Shown here: positions 43,208 through 52,003 of the stretch, piece by piece | How positions within the stretch are numbered: position 1 is the stretch's first letter | Layout of the letters: each line of letters starts with the position of its first letter | Origin: Micromonospora sp. C28SCA-DRY-2 | Lineage (GTDB): Bacteria > Actinomycetota > Actinomycetes > Mycobacteriales > Micromonosporaceae | Assembly (NCBI RefSeq): GCF_030519475.1 | Contig: NZ_JAUMKD010000008.1 | Location: forward strand, 1 to 64,000 | Length of the DNA stretch: 64,000 nucleotides | Direction: 5' to 3' | Translations under genes and position numbers: made by a program | The notes under the pieces: generated by a model | Told to the model about the DNA's origin: nothing | The model's input: only the letters and a program-made list of their open reading frames with translations | The model's database searches: none

Positions 43208-44323
43208 TCAGGCGGTGCCGACGAACTGGCTGACGTGATAGGCGGTGCTCCGGCCGTCCGGCGTCCTGGTCCACTTCGACACCATCAGGTGCAGGTCGTT
43301 GGCCCGCCGGCTGGACCACGGGTGGATGAAGCCGCCGTAGAGGCCCGGCTCCTGCCAGGGGGTGACCTGCACCTTCTCCGCCGTCCAGACCTGGTCCGGC
43401 CCGCCGGCGGTACGGGTCACGATGCAGCCGGTGGCGCAGTTCAGGTAGGACATCACCCAGGTGCCGTCGGCGAGCCGCCGTACCGACGGCTCCCCGAAGC
43501 GGCCGGTGAGGATCGGCGTGCACGGTCGGCCCCAGCCCCAGTTGCTGCCGTTCCAGCCCCAGCCCTCGTACGACTCGGGGTAGAACAGCCGGTCCCAGCG
43601 GACCCGGCGCAGCATCATCGGGCCGTCCTGGCGCCCGGAGCGCACCGAGAAGACGTACACCCAGTCGCCGTCGCGCTGCATCGTCCACATCTGGAACGGG
43701 TCGGTGTTGGTGCCGTTGTTCCACCACTTCAGCGGCGTACGGACGAAGTCGTTGCCGTTGTCGCTGAAGGCCAGCCCGGCGTACCGCGACCGCCAGTGCG
43801 GCCCGGCGGGCCCGGCGGAGGCCCAGTTCTCGATGCTCATGTACGAGATCAGCTGGCGGCCGGTCTCCGGGAAGCTGATGCCGTCGTTGGGGATGACCGT
43901 CACCTCCCAGAGCCCGTCGATGCCGATTCCGTTGTGGCCGTTGTGCATCAGCTCCGGGGCCCGCCCGTTGCCGGCGACCCGGGCCGCGCTGTCGAAGACC
44001 ACGCCGCCGGCGGCGCCCGGGTGGATGTTCGAGCGCAGCATCACCGGTGAGCGCCAGTCGTTCGGCAGCGGCGGGCCCTCCGGCCACGGCGTGTTGAAGG
44101 TGTCGCCGAAGAGGTACCCGATCGAGCCGTTCTCCAGCACGTAGGGGATGCCGAGGTCGGTGCCGGCGACCTGCCAGCGGTGGTTGGTGTCCAGGTCGGC
44201 GCCGGTGAGGCGCTTCTTCCAGGACGCGGCCCGGGCCGCCCCGGGGGCGAGCAGGGCGCCGGTCGCCGTGGCCGCGCCGACCACGGCGACCCGGCCGAGC
44301 AGGGTGCGGCGATTGATGGTCAT
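43208..44323 (-). CDS. Tat-exported DUF4185 (GH183-like) protein
   Basis: A 371-residue secreted protein. The Tat signal INRRTLLGRVAVVGAA precedes a DUF4185 five-bladed propeller (YLFGDTFNTPWPEG, MLRSNIHPG, WVYVFSVRSGRQDGPMMLRRV, FGEPSVRRLADGTWVMSYLN). DUF4185 members include mycobacterial endo-D-arabinanases (GH183), so a glycosidase acting on arabinan-containing walls is possible. Start ATG 44323. It is divergent from an M23 peptidase gene. Confidence 0.7.
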   Translation of the reverse strand: MTINRRTLLGRVAVVGAATATGALLAPGAARAASWKKRLTGADLDTNHRWQVAGTDLGIPYVLENGSIGYLFGDTFNTPWPEGPPLPNDWRSPVMLRSNIHPGAAGGVVFDSAARVAGNGRAPELMHNGHNGIGIDGLWEVTVIPNDGISFPETGRQLISYMSIENWASAGPAGPHWRSRYAGLAFSDNGNDFVRTPLKWWNNGTNTDPFQMWTMQRDGDWVYVFSVRSGRQDGPMMLRRVRWDRLFYPESYEGWGWNGSNWGWGRPCTPILTGRFGEPSVRRLADGTWVMSYLNCATGCIVTRTAGGPDQVWTAEKVQVTPWQEPGLYGGFIHPWSSRRANDLHLMVSKWTRTPDGRSTAYHVSQFVGTA

Positions 44324-44406
44324 GACGGTAGTCAAGCGGCGCCGGAGTTGCCGAAGGATGTCTTCAGGGATCCCTTCTCGCTCTGCCGGAATTTTTCGCG
44401 ATTCCA

Positions 44407-44436
44407 TTGACAGGCGTCATGGTGTCTCTCCAGACT
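44407..44436 (+). promoter_or_regulatory. Possible promoter of the M23 peptidase gene
   Basis: TTGACA (44407-44412), an 18-base spacer and CAGACT (44431-44436), 62 bases upstream of the ATG. The leader was inspected for a c-di-AMP riboswitch core and none was recognised. Confidence 0.35.
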
Positions 44437-44498
44437 CGCGGCAGTCGGAGCTCAACGCCGGCCAGCTCGTCACCGGCAACCGGGCGGGAGGTCGCGTC

Positions 44499-46016
44499 AT
44501 GACCAGAGCTGTCCCTCGGGCGGGCATCGCCGCGATTCTGGTGGCGTGCCTGGCGGCCGCTGGCGTCCTCGTCGCCGCGACGCCCGCACACGCCGCGCCC
44601 GTCTTCAAGGCCCCGTTCCCGTGCGGCCAACGGTGGACCTACAGCCACCACGGCAGCGAGGTCCGCCAGGCGTTGGACTTCGTCCGCGCCGACGGCGGCG
44701 TCACCAACGGCACCCCCGTGCTCGCCTCGGCGGCCGGCACCGCCTACCGGTACGCGCAGCCCAGCGGCGCCGGCAACTACATCGCCATCGAGCACGGCGG
44801 CGGGTGGAAGACCTACTACTTCCACCTCGCCGCGTACTCGGTGGCCAACGGCGCGACCGTCACCCAGGGGCAGCAGATCGGGCTGACCGGCAGCACCGGC
44901 AACTCCTCCGGCGCGCACATCCACTACGAGCAGCTCTACAACGGGGTGGGGCAGACCATCGTCATCAACGGCGCCTCCCTCGCGCCGTATCCGGGCTCGT
45001 ACAACCAGCGCTACCTCACCAGCGACAACTGCGGCCGCTCCGCCGAACCGGTCGCCGGCCGGGCGTTCACGGTCGGCGGTGGACAGCACTACGTGGCGGT
45101 CGGTTCGGCCGGGACGCTGGCGAACCTGTCGTGGTCGCCGGGGTCGGGGTTGGTGCGCGCGGACTGGGGTGGGGGTCCGCTGACCGGTAGGGCGGTCGGG
45201 TACGCGCACGCGAACCAGCAGCACGTGTTCGCCCGGGGAAGCGACAACACGTTGCGGCACTGGTGGTTCGGGCCGGGGATGGGCTCGCCGGGGTTGGACG
45301 ACTGGAACACGGTCGGGCGGGTGATGTCGAACCCGACGGGGTTCGGGTACGGCAGTCAGCAGCACGTGTTCTACCGGAATCCGGACGGTCATCTGGAGCA
45401 TCGCTTCTACGACCGGAACACGGGGCAGGTCGCGGGTGGGGTGTGGCCGGGTGGGGCGTTCGTGGGCAACCCGTACGCCTTCGTGCACCGTGACCAGCAG
45501 CACGTCTTCGGTCGCACGGCGTCGGGTGGACTGATCCACTGGTACTGGTGGCCGGGAATCAACCCGAGCACGGACGACTGGGGTGTGACCTCGGGTGTCG
45601 CATCGGATCCGACGGGTTTCTCCTACGGCGGCAACCAGCACCACGTGTTCTTCCGCAACGCCGACGGCGACCTTCAGCACCGGTTCTTCGACGACCCGTC
45701 CGGCACCCTCAACGGCGGGGTGTGGCCGGGCGGTGCGTTCGTGGGCAACCCGCACGCGTTCGTGCACCGCGACCAGCAGCACATCTTCGGCCGCACGGCG
45801 TCGGGTGACCTCGTGCACTGGTACTGGTGGCCCGGGGTCAACCCGGGCGTGGACAACTGGGGCGCCCGTGGCGTGGTGACCGACGACCCGGCCGGCCTGT
45901 CCACGCCGGGCCAGCACCACGTCTTCTACCGGATCGGCAACGGCAGCCTGGAACACCGCTTCTTCGACGACACCACCGGGCGGATCGTCACCGACAACTG
46001 GGGCGGAGCCCTGTAG
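44499..46016 (+). CDS. M23 peptidoglycan endopeptidase with lectin-like propeller
   Basis: A 505-residue secreted protein. Signal peptide 1-32. The LytM/M23 domain (~40-170) has zinc ligands in SHHGSEVRQALD (H50/H51 and D60) and H140-x-H142 (AHIHYEQ). Residues ~190-505 are repeated Trp/His-rich blades (NQQHVFARGSDNTLRHWW, HWYWWPG) of the fucolectin/PLL-like type, which would bind sugars. ATG 44499 follows GGGAGG. It probably cleaves cell-wall cross-links of competitors or self. Confidence 0.82.
   Translation: MTRAVPRAGIAAILVACLAAAGVLVAATPAHAAPVFKAPFPCGQRWTYSHHGSEVRQALDFVRADGGVTNGTPVLASAAGTAYRYAQPSGAGNYIAIEHGGGWKTYYFHLAAYSVANGATVTQGQQIGLTGSTGNSSGAHIHYEQLYNGVGQTIVINGASLAPYPGSYNQRYLTSDNCGRSAEPVAGRAFTVGGGQHYVAVGSAGTLANLSWSPGSGLVRADWGGGPLTGRAVGYAHANQQHVFARGSDNTLRHWWFGPGMGSPGLDDWNTVGRVMSNPTGFGYGSQQHVFYRNPDGHLEHRFYDRNTGQVAGGVWPGGAFVGNPYAFVHRDQQHVFGRTASGGLIHWYWWPGINPSTDDWGVTSGVASDPTGFSYGGNQHHVFFRNADGDLQHRFFDDPSGTLNGGVWPGGAFVGNPHAFVHRDQQHIFGRTASGDLVHWYWWPGVNPGVDNWGARGVVTDDPAGLSTPGQHHVFYRIGNGSLEHRFFDDTTGRIVTDNWGGAL
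45441..45844 (+). repeat. 279-bp internal repeat in the M23 gene
   Basis: The segment 45441-45565 is repeated almost identically at 45720-45844 (period 279 bp, 93 codons), encoding VWPGGAFVGNP and HRDQQHxFGRTASG. A further diverged blade lies on each side. Confidence 0.75.
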
Positions 46017-46056
46017 CCGCCGGTCGGGTCGCTTCCCGCGCAGCCGCCGCCGGGGA

Positions 46057-46479
46057 TCAGAGGTTGAGTGGCTGCCGGTCGGCGGCCAGCTCGCGGAACC
46101 GCTCCTGCGGGGCGGGCAGCAGCCGCCGGGCCGACAGGTCGAGCAGACCGCCCACCCCGGTCAGCGCCGCCACCCGGGTGCCGTCCGCGCGGACGAAATC
46201 CTGCTCGATCCGGAAGGTCTTGCCCTCGCCCCAGTGGAACACGCAGGTCACGTCCACCTCGTCACCGCCGCGCAGCTCGCGCAGGTACCGCAGGGTGACC
46301 TCAAGGGCGACCGGTCCCACGCCGGTGGCGATCAGCCGGTCCTGCGAGATGCCGGCGGCCCGCAGGCACTCCCACCGGGCGTGCTCGGCGTACTGGAGGT
46401 AGACGGCCTGGTTCAGGTGGCCCTGGGTGTCGAGCTCGTAGCCCCGGACGGTGATGCGTACCTGGAACGGATCTCCCAC
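46057..46479 (-). CDS. YbgC/FadM-type acyl-CoA thioesterase
   Basis: A 140-residue hot-dog-fold thioesterase. The catalytic Asp lies in RGYELDTQGHLNQAVYLQY, the 4HBT signature, and VTLRYLRELRGGDEVDV forms the central strand. GTG 46479 is the likely start. It hydrolyses acyl-CoA thioesters of unknown chain. Confidence 0.8.
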   Translation of the reverse strand: MGDPFQVRITVRGYELDTQGHLNQAVYLQYAEHARWECLRAAGISQDRLIATGVGPVALEVTLRYLRELRGGDEVDVTCVFHWGEGKTFRIEQDFVRADGTRVAALTGVGGLLDLSARRLLPAPQERFRELAADRQPLNL

Positions 46480-46630
46480 ACCGCAAAGCCTACCGACGGG
46501 TACGACATCGCCGGCCGGCACGCCTCCGACCAGCACCGGGATCGGGAACGGGCACAGCCAACAGTGACCCCCGAAGCGCCGCCCGCCAGTTCCTCGGGCG
46601 ACCGTCCGGCGGTGGCGGCAGACTGGCCTG

Positions 46631-47392
46631 ATGTCGTCGACGATCCTGGTGGTGGGCCCCAAGCTGGGGGTGGCGCTGGTCGTGCTGACCGTCGCGGCGG
46701 CGGTCGTCGCCACCGTGGGGAAGCTGGGGCACGGCCGGCAGATCCTGGTGGCCGCCGGCCGGGCGGCGGTCCAGCTGGCGGCCGTCTCGCTGCTGATCAC
46801 CGCCATCGTGGTGTCGCTCTGGGCCACCGCCGGCTTCGTCGTGCTGATGTGCGTGGTGGCGGCGGGCACCGCCGGTCGACGGATCACCCGCGGCCGCCAG
46901 GGCTGGTGGGCCGCCGTGCCGATCGTGGTGGGCAGCATGTCCGTCGTGGCCGGGCTGCTGCTGGCCGGGCTGGTGCCGTTGCGCGGGATCGCGGTCATCC
47001 CGGTGGCCGGCATCCTGATCGGCGGGGCGATGACCGCGACCTCGCTGGCCGGCCGGCGGATCCTGGACGAACTGACCGCCCGGTGGGGCGAGGTGGAGGC
47101 CGGCCTGGCGCTGGGGCTGCTGCCCCGGGACGCGGTTCTGCTCGTCTGCCGCCCGGTCGCCGGTCAGGCGCTGGTTCCGGCGCTGGACCAGACCCGCACG
47201 GTGGGGCTGGTGACGCTGCCGGGCGCGTTCGTCGGTGTGCTGCTCGGCGGCGCGGACCCGCTGACCGCCGGGATCACCCAGGTGTTCGTGCTGGTCGGAC
47301 TCCTGGCGGTGGAAGCGGTGGCGGTCGTGCTCACCGTCGAACTCGTCGCCCGTGGCCGGCTGCTGCCGGCCCGGTCGGCGGCGCTGGGCTGA
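46631..47392 (+). CDS. UPF0014/FetB-like ABC permease
   Basis: A 253-residue polytopic membrane protein (about seven hydrophobic helices) of the FetB/YbbM family, including GRAAVQLAAVSLLI and NMS-like pore segments (GGAMTATSLAGRRI). In E. coli FetAB exports iron; no FetA ATPase gene is adjacent here, so it may use one encoded elsewhere. Start ATG 46631. Confidence 0.75.
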   Translation: MSSTILVVGPKLGVALVVLTVAAAVVATVGKLGHGRQILVAAGRAAVQLAAVSLLITAIVVSLWATAGFVVLMCVVAAGTAGRRITRGRQGWWAAVPIVVGSMSVVAGLLLAGLVPLRGIAVIPVAGILIGGAMTATSLAGRRILDELTARWGEVEAGLALGLLPRDAVLLVCRPVAGQALVPALDQTRTVGLVTLPGAFVGVLLGGADPLTAGITQVFVLVGLLAVEAVAVVLTVELVARGRLLPARSAALG

Positions 47393-47400
47393 CCGGAGCC

Positions 47401-49521
47401 TCAGGGGATGCGGCGGCCGTGCTCGTCCGGCACCCCCGACTTGCGGAAGAAGTAGGCGTTGACCTGGTCGCGCCACTCCTCGGCGCAGCGCAGTTGCTCG
47501 TCGAGGCGCTCGGCCACCCGCGCGTGCACCCCCGGGTCCAGCAGCCCGGCGAGCCGGCTCCACCGCAGCCGCATCGTGGCCACCTGCGCCACCCCCGCGA
47601 AGTGGGTGTCGTAGATGTGCTGGATGACGGTGGAGCCGCTGTGCAGCACGTGCCCGTACGGCACGTGGTGGAAGAAGAGCAGCAACTCGTCGGGGCAGCG
47701 GTCGAGCGACTCGTACACCTCCGACCACGGCTGCGGGTACTGGCCGGTGAACCCGGTTCCGGTGGCCCGGGTCCGGTCGACGCCCACCCCGTCCCGGTCG
47801 GCGAAGTGGTACGTGCCCCAGGGCGTGTACTCGTAGCCGTCCACGTCGGGACCGTAGTGGTGTCCGGGGCGGACCATGAAGCCGACGCCCAGCGGCGCGG
47901 TGTACCGCTCGTAGGTGCCCCAGGAGCCGTCCATGATCTCGTGCAGCGTCCGCCGTAGCACCTCGTGGTCGCCGTCCCGCCCGGCCTCGGCCGCCGCCGG
48001 GCCCACGCCGGTCGGCGCGGGCTGGGGCGCCGCCGGCGGGAAGGTGAGGCCGATCCACTCGTCGAGGACGGCCGCCGGGTCCAACCCCGGGTCCCAGGCG
48101 AGCCGGCCGAAGGCGTACAGGTTGGCCTGGGCGAGCGGGTGCCCGGTCCAGTAGCGGTCGTCGCCCACGTTGGAGACCGCGACCAGGCCGCCGCCGGGCG
48201 ACCCGCTGTCGCGCGCGCCGGTGGCCACCTCGGCGACGGTGGGCCCGCCGTCGCCCCACGGCGCGAACCGGAGCACCTCGCTCCACCACGGGCCCAGGTA
48301 GCACACGTGCCGCTGCTGGCCGGTGTACTCCTGCGTCACCTGGAACTCCACCGCCAGCCGGCTGGCGGGCATGGCGGCGATCACCGGTGACACCGGCTCC
48401 CGCGGCTGGAAGTCCATCGGACCGTGCTTGACCTGGAGGATCACGTTGTCCCGGAACCGGCCGTCCAGCGGGGCGAAGTGGTCGAAGGCGGCGCGGGCCC
48501 GGTCGGTCGACCGGTCGCGCCAGTCCTGGCGGTGGTTGTAGACGAAGGCCCGCCAGTGCACCACGCCCGCGTACGGGGCCAACGCGTCGGCCAGCACGTT
48601 CGCGCCGTCGGCGTGGCTGCGCCCGTACGAGAAGGGACCCGGCTGCCCCTCTGAGTCCGCCTTCACCAGGTAGCCCCCGAAGTCCGGGATGCGCTCGTAC
48701 ACCCGGCGGGTGGTCCGGGCCCACCAGGTGCGCACCCGCTCGTCCAGCGGGTCGGCGGTGGGCAGCCCGCCGAGCAGGACCGGTGCGGCGAAGGTGACCG
48801 ACAGGTGCACCCGGACTCCGTACGGCCGCAGCACGTCCGCGATCGCCGCGACGTCGTCGAGCCGGTCGGTGAGCAGCCGCGCCTCGGTGGCGTGGACGTT
48901 GACGTTGTTCACCGAGACGGCGTTGACGCCGACGGCGGCCAGCAGCCGCCCGTAGTCCCGGACCCGGGTCAGGTCCGCGCGGCGGGCGCCGTCCCGCCAG
49001 AAGATCGAGCCGCCGGCGTAGCCGCGCTCGACCTGCCCCATCACCGGGTGCACGTCGACGTTGTCCCAGTGGTCGAGCATGCGTAGCCGGCTCGCCGGGC
49101 GGTGCGGCCGCGGCGGGTGCGCCGCGCCGAACGCGGACTCGCCGAGCCGGACCACCTGGAACAGGCCGTAGAGCAGTCCGGCGGGCTGCTCGGCCAGCAC
49201 CACCGTGACACCGCCTCGCCGGCCCAGCAGGAAACCCTCGGCGCCGAGCGTCCCCGCCCACCGCCGACGGTCGGCGGCGACCGCCTCCGCCGCCGCGGGT
49301 AGCGGCCCGGCCGAGGTCACCGCGAGGACGAGGTCGATCCGGTCGGCCCCGCCGGCCGGCCCGGGGCGGCGCACCGAGCCGCCGTACCGGTCGCAGGCCC
49401 GCGCCACCTCCCGGTACACCGTCTCCACCAGCGGCCCGTCGCCGGCGACCAGGCTGCGCCGGGTACCGAGGGGGCGGAAGGCCTCCGGCGGCAGCCAGGC
49501 GGGGTGGACGCCGCCGGTCAC
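47401..49521 (-). CDS. aguA: GH67 alpha-glucuronidase
   Basis: A 706-residue cytoplasmic enzyme that removes 4-O-methylglucuronic acid from aldouronates (xylan fragments). GH67 marks: general acid Glu in VKADSEGQPGP, Asp in VKHGPMDFQPREP and Glu in FQVTQEYTG. No signal peptide, as expected for intracellular AguA. GTG 49521 overlaps the preceding 32-codon gene (GTGA). It is the last gene of the aldouronate operon. Confidence 0.9.
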   Translation of the reverse strand: MTGGVHPAWLPPEAFRPLGTRRSLVAGDGPLVETVYREVARACDRYGGSVRRPGPAGGADRIDLVLAVTSAGPLPAAAEAVAADRRRWAGTLGAEGFLLGRRGGVTVVLAEQPAGLLYGLFQVVRLGESAFGAAHPPRPHRPASRLRMLDHWDNVDVHPVMGQVERGYAGGSIFWRDGARRADLTRVRDYGRLLAAVGVNAVSVNNVNVHATEARLLTDRLDDVAAIADVLRPYGVRVHLSVTFAAPVLLGGLPTADPLDERVRTWWARTTRRVYERIPDFGGYLVKADSEGQPGPFSYGRSHADGANVLADALAPYAGVVHWRAFVYNHRQDWRDRSTDRARAAFDHFAPLDGRFRDNVILQVKHGPMDFQPREPVSPVIAAMPASRLAVEFQVTQEYTGQQRHVCYLGPWWSEVLRFAPWGDGGPTVAEVATGARDSGSPGGGLVAVSNVGDDRYWTGHPLAQANLYAFGRLAWDPGLDPAAVLDEWIGLTFPPAAPQPAPTGVGPAAAEAGRDGDHEVLRRTLHEIMDGSWGTYERYTAPLGVGFMVRPGHHYGPDVDGYEYTPWGTYHFADRDGVGVDRTRATGTGFTGQYPQPWSEVYESLDRCPDELLLFFHHVPYGHVLHSGSTVIQHIYDTHFAGVAQVATMRLRWSRLAGLLDPGVHARVAERLDEQLRCAEEWRDQVNAYFFRKSGVPDEHGRRIP

Positions 49522-49616
49522 GACTCCTCCCGGAGCACCACGACGCCCCGGGCGTCGAGCCGGATCGGCCCGCCGCCCTCGACGCGGTCACCGGTCAGCA
49601 GGTCGACCCCGCTCAT
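49518..49616 (-). CDS. 32-residue gene resembling a glycosidase C-terminal tail
   Basis: A 32-codon gene encoding MSGVDLLTG ... LDARGVVVLREES. It overlaps the upstream DUF624 stop (ATGA) and the downstream GH67 start (GTGA) by 4 bases each. The sequence looks like the last beta-strands of a GH42/GH-type C-terminal domain (LLTG, PxGVVVL). It is either a remnant of a deleted glycosidase kept for translational coupling, or a real microprotein. Confidence 0.45.
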   Translation of the reverse strand: MSGVDLLTGDRVEGGGPIRLDARGVVVLREES

Positions 49617-50308
49617 GCGGTGAACTCCTCCCGGACCACCGCGATCATCGGGTCGCTGCCGCGCAGCAGCGCCAGCACCAGCACCGCGCCCAGCACCGCG
49701 AGCACCGCCTCGGAGGTGGCCAGCGCCACCGCCGTCGCCGCCACCAGCAGCAGGGCGTGGCCGAGCGTGACGACCGGGGTACGCAGCACGAAGTACCGGG
49801 CCAGCCGGACGACGTCCCGCACCCGGAACGTGAACAGCGACGTGATGACCAGCGCGTTGACGCCGACCACCGCCGCGCCCGCGCCGACGCCCACCAGCGG
49901 CACCGCCCACCAGCGCGGCAGGCCCGCGGCCGACAGGTGGGCGAGGTTCACCGCGATGACGGTCAGCCACACCAGCAGCGGCACCCAGATCCGCAGCACC
50001 CCGAGGTTGGCCCGGTAGCCGCGCCAGAAGACCCGGGCGGGGTGCAGGTCGGTCAGGTCGAGGCGCTGGTGGTGCAGCGCGTACAACCCGGCGGAGACGG
50101 CCGGGCCGACCGGCAGCGCGCAGGCCGCGACCAGCGGCAGGTTGCTCACGTCCCGGTCCAGCAGCAACAGGGTGACCAGGCCCGGCGCGGTGCTGACCAG
50201 CAGCAGCACCTCCACCACCAGCAGGGTGTAGATCAGCGCCGCGGCGCGGGAGAGCGGTCCGTCGCCGAACTGGCGCTGGGTCCCGACGACGTCACTCATG
50301 CCGGCCAT
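49613..50308 (-). CDS. DUF624/YesL-family membrane protein
   Basis: A 231-residue protein with about five transmembrane helices (ALIYTLLVVEVLLLVSTAPG at 24-43, then WVPLLVWLTVIAVNLAHL and others), matching YesL/DUF624 proteins that accompany polysaccharide ABC transporters in Bacillus and actinobacteria. ATG 50308 follows GGAGG. It is part of the aldouronate operon; function unknown. Confidence 0.72.
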   Translation of the reverse strand: MAGMSDVVGTQRQFGDGPLSRAAALIYTLLVVEVLLLVSTAPGLVTLLLLDRDVSNLPLVAACALPVGPAVSAGLYALHHQRLDLTDLHPARVFWRGYRANLGVLRIWVPLLVWLTVIAVNLAHLSAAGLPRWWAVPLVGVGAGAAVVGVNALVITSLFTFRVRDVVRLARYFVLRTPVVTLGHALLLVAATAVALATSEAVLAVLGAVLVLALLRGSDPMIAVVREEFTA

Positions 50309-50329
50309 GAGGCACCTCCGCGCTGTGCT

Positions 50330-50358
50330 GATGATTCGCTCGCTGACGCTCGCTCATG
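50330..50358. repeat. GCTCGCTGACGCTCGC element
   Basis: A 29-base segment with GATGATTCGCTCGCTGACG followed by CTCGCTCATG, partly palindromic (GCGAGCG-TCA-GCGAGC on the minus strand). It covers the end of the GH39 gene and the gap to DUF624. It resembles short dispersed repeats of actinomycetes; only one copy is in this window. Confidence 0.3.
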
Positions 50359-51883
50359 TCGGGTCCGTCCCGGGGTGGCCGCCGAGCAGCCGGTCGTCGG
50401 CCCACCACGGCGGGGTCTCGTCGGTCACCGCCGTGAGTTCGGCCAGGGTCACCTCGTGCCGGTCCAGGTGCAGGTCGAGCGCGACGCGGCCGGCCTCCAC
50501 CGGCAGGCTGGCGTGGCGCCGGGCCGGCTCGGCCGCCGCCCGCAGGGCGTCCAGTTCCCGGGTACGCGGCGACGGCGGCCGGCCCATCTCGCACCACGCC
50601 CGCCAGGCGTTGCCCGCCTCCTCGCTGACCGACGAGCGCAGCAGGAAGGCGGTGGTCGCGGACCCCGGCAGCGGCACCGACAGGCGCACCGTGTGCCGAT
50701 CGGGGACCGGTTCGCGGCCGGTCACGTCCACCGGCGCCCAGGCCAGCACGGTGATCCGGCCGGTGGCGTCGCGGGTGACCAGGTGGTCCGGGCCGCGGGC
50801 GAGGACCTGGTCGCCCATCCGGGCCAGGAAGGCGTACAGGTGGTAGGTGGGTTTCTTGATCTGGCGGTGGGTGAGCAGGCCGAAGCCGCCGTGGAACAGC
50901 GACGTCGGCACCCCCTCCTCCTCGAACACATCGCTGAACGTCCAGTAGGAGAAGGAGTCGACCAGGTCACCGCCGGCGGCCACCACCGGGGCCAGGTACG
51001 CGGCGTGGAAGGCGGTGTCGTGGATCGGGTTGTCCGGCCGGTAGGAGGAGTTGAACTCGGTGATGTGCACCGGCAGGTCGGCCAGCCCGGTGCCGCGCAG
51101 GTGCCGCCGCGGGCTGGCGAACTGCTCCAGCAGGCTGCCCGCCGGCGCCAGGGTCTGGTGGGTGCCGAAGGGCACGTGCCGGGCCGGCCCGGAGGTGTAC
51201 GCGTGCCGGCTGACGAAGTCGACCGGCACCGACCGGGCGGTGACGAACTCGGCGAACGGCACCAGCCACTCGTCGGCGCCGGGGGAGATGGCCGGCCCGC
51301 CGACCTGGAGCGCGGCGTCCACCTCCTTGACCGCGTGCGCGGTGACCTCGTACAGCCGGTGGTAGGCGTCCTGGTCGGCGCCCGCCCAGAACGCCGGCAG
51401 GTTCGGTTCGTTCCAGACCTCGATCGGCCAGCCGCGTACCTCGTCGAGCCCGTACCGGTCGACGAGGTGGCCGACCGTGGCCCGGACCAGGTCCGCCCAC
51501 TCGGTCCAGGAGCGGGGCGGGGTGACGTTGCCGCGCCACCAGAACACTGTCTGCTCGCCGGAGGCGAGACCGGTGGGCATGAAGCCCAGCTCCACGAACG
51601 GCCGGACGCCGAGGTCGAGGTAGGCGTCGACCACCTGGTCGACGTACGTGAACGCGTGCCGTACCCGGCGCGACCCCTGGTACTCGTACGGGCGGTGGAT
51701 GCCCACGCCGTCGCTGAGCAGCCCGTGCCCGCGGATGTGCCGGAAGCCGATCTCGCGTTGCACGAGGGCGAGGGATTCCTGGTAGTCGCGGCGCAGCGCC
51801 AGGTCGAACCGGCCGGTGCCGACGCAGGCGCGCCAGGCGTCGGTCAACCGGCCCGAGGGGTGCTCCGGTACGGAGATGCGCAT
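50354..51883 (-). CDS. GH39 beta-xylosidase
   Basis: A 509-residue cytoplasmic glycosidase. The acid/base Glu lies in IEVWNEPNLPAFW and the nucleophile Glu in VHITEFNSSY, the GH39 pattern. It releases xylose from xylo-oligosaccharides once AguA has removed glucuronate. No signal peptide; ATG 51883. It follows the solute-binding protein gene after a strong hairpin. Confidence 0.85.
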   Translation of the reverse strand: MRISVPEHPSGRLTDAWRACVGTGRFDLALRRDYQESLALVQREIGFRHIRGHGLLSDGVGIHRPYEYQGSRRVRHAFTYVDQVVDAYLDLGVRPFVELGFMPTGLASGEQTVFWWRGNVTPPRSWTEWADLVRATVGHLVDRYGLDEVRGWPIEVWNEPNLPAFWAGADQDAYHRLYEVTAHAVKEVDAALQVGGPAISPGADEWLVPFAEFVTARSVPVDFVSRHAYTSGPARHVPFGTHQTLAPAGSLLEQFASPRRHLRGTGLADLPVHITEFNSSYRPDNPIHDTAFHAAYLAPVVAAGGDLVDSFSYWTFSDVFEEEGVPTSLFHGGFGLLTHRQIKKPTYHLYAFLARMGDQVLARGPDHLVTRDATGRITVLAWAPVDVTGREPVPDRHTVRLSVPLPGSATTAFLLRSSVSEEAGNAWRAWCEMGRPPSPRTRELDALRAAAEPARRHASLPVEAGRVALDLHLDRHEVTLAELTAVTDETPPWWADDRLLGGHPGTDPT

Positions 51884-51957
51884 CGTCGTCCTCAGTGCTC
51901 GGTGCGGCGGGGTGCTGTCGTGGGGCGGCTGCGGCCGGTCGGGTGAGGCCGGCGCGG

Positions 51958-51995
51958 GCCGTCGGGTGGCGCGGGTGGCGGCGCCACCCGACGGC
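51958..51995 (-). terminator. Intra-cluster hairpin after the solute-binding gene
   Basis: A perfect 15-bp stem (GCCGTCGGGTGGCGC and its complement) with an 8-base loop lies between the solute-binding gene and GH39. It may end most transcripts and lower expression of the downstream enzyme genes. Confidence 0.65.
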
Positions 51996-52003
51996 TCGTC
52001 AGC

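Noticed and set aside
44324..44498. c-di-AMP (ydaO-type) riboswitch before the M23 peptidase
   Set aside because: Such switches often precede actinobacterial wall hydrolases, but the expected conserved core segments were not found in the 175-bp leader.
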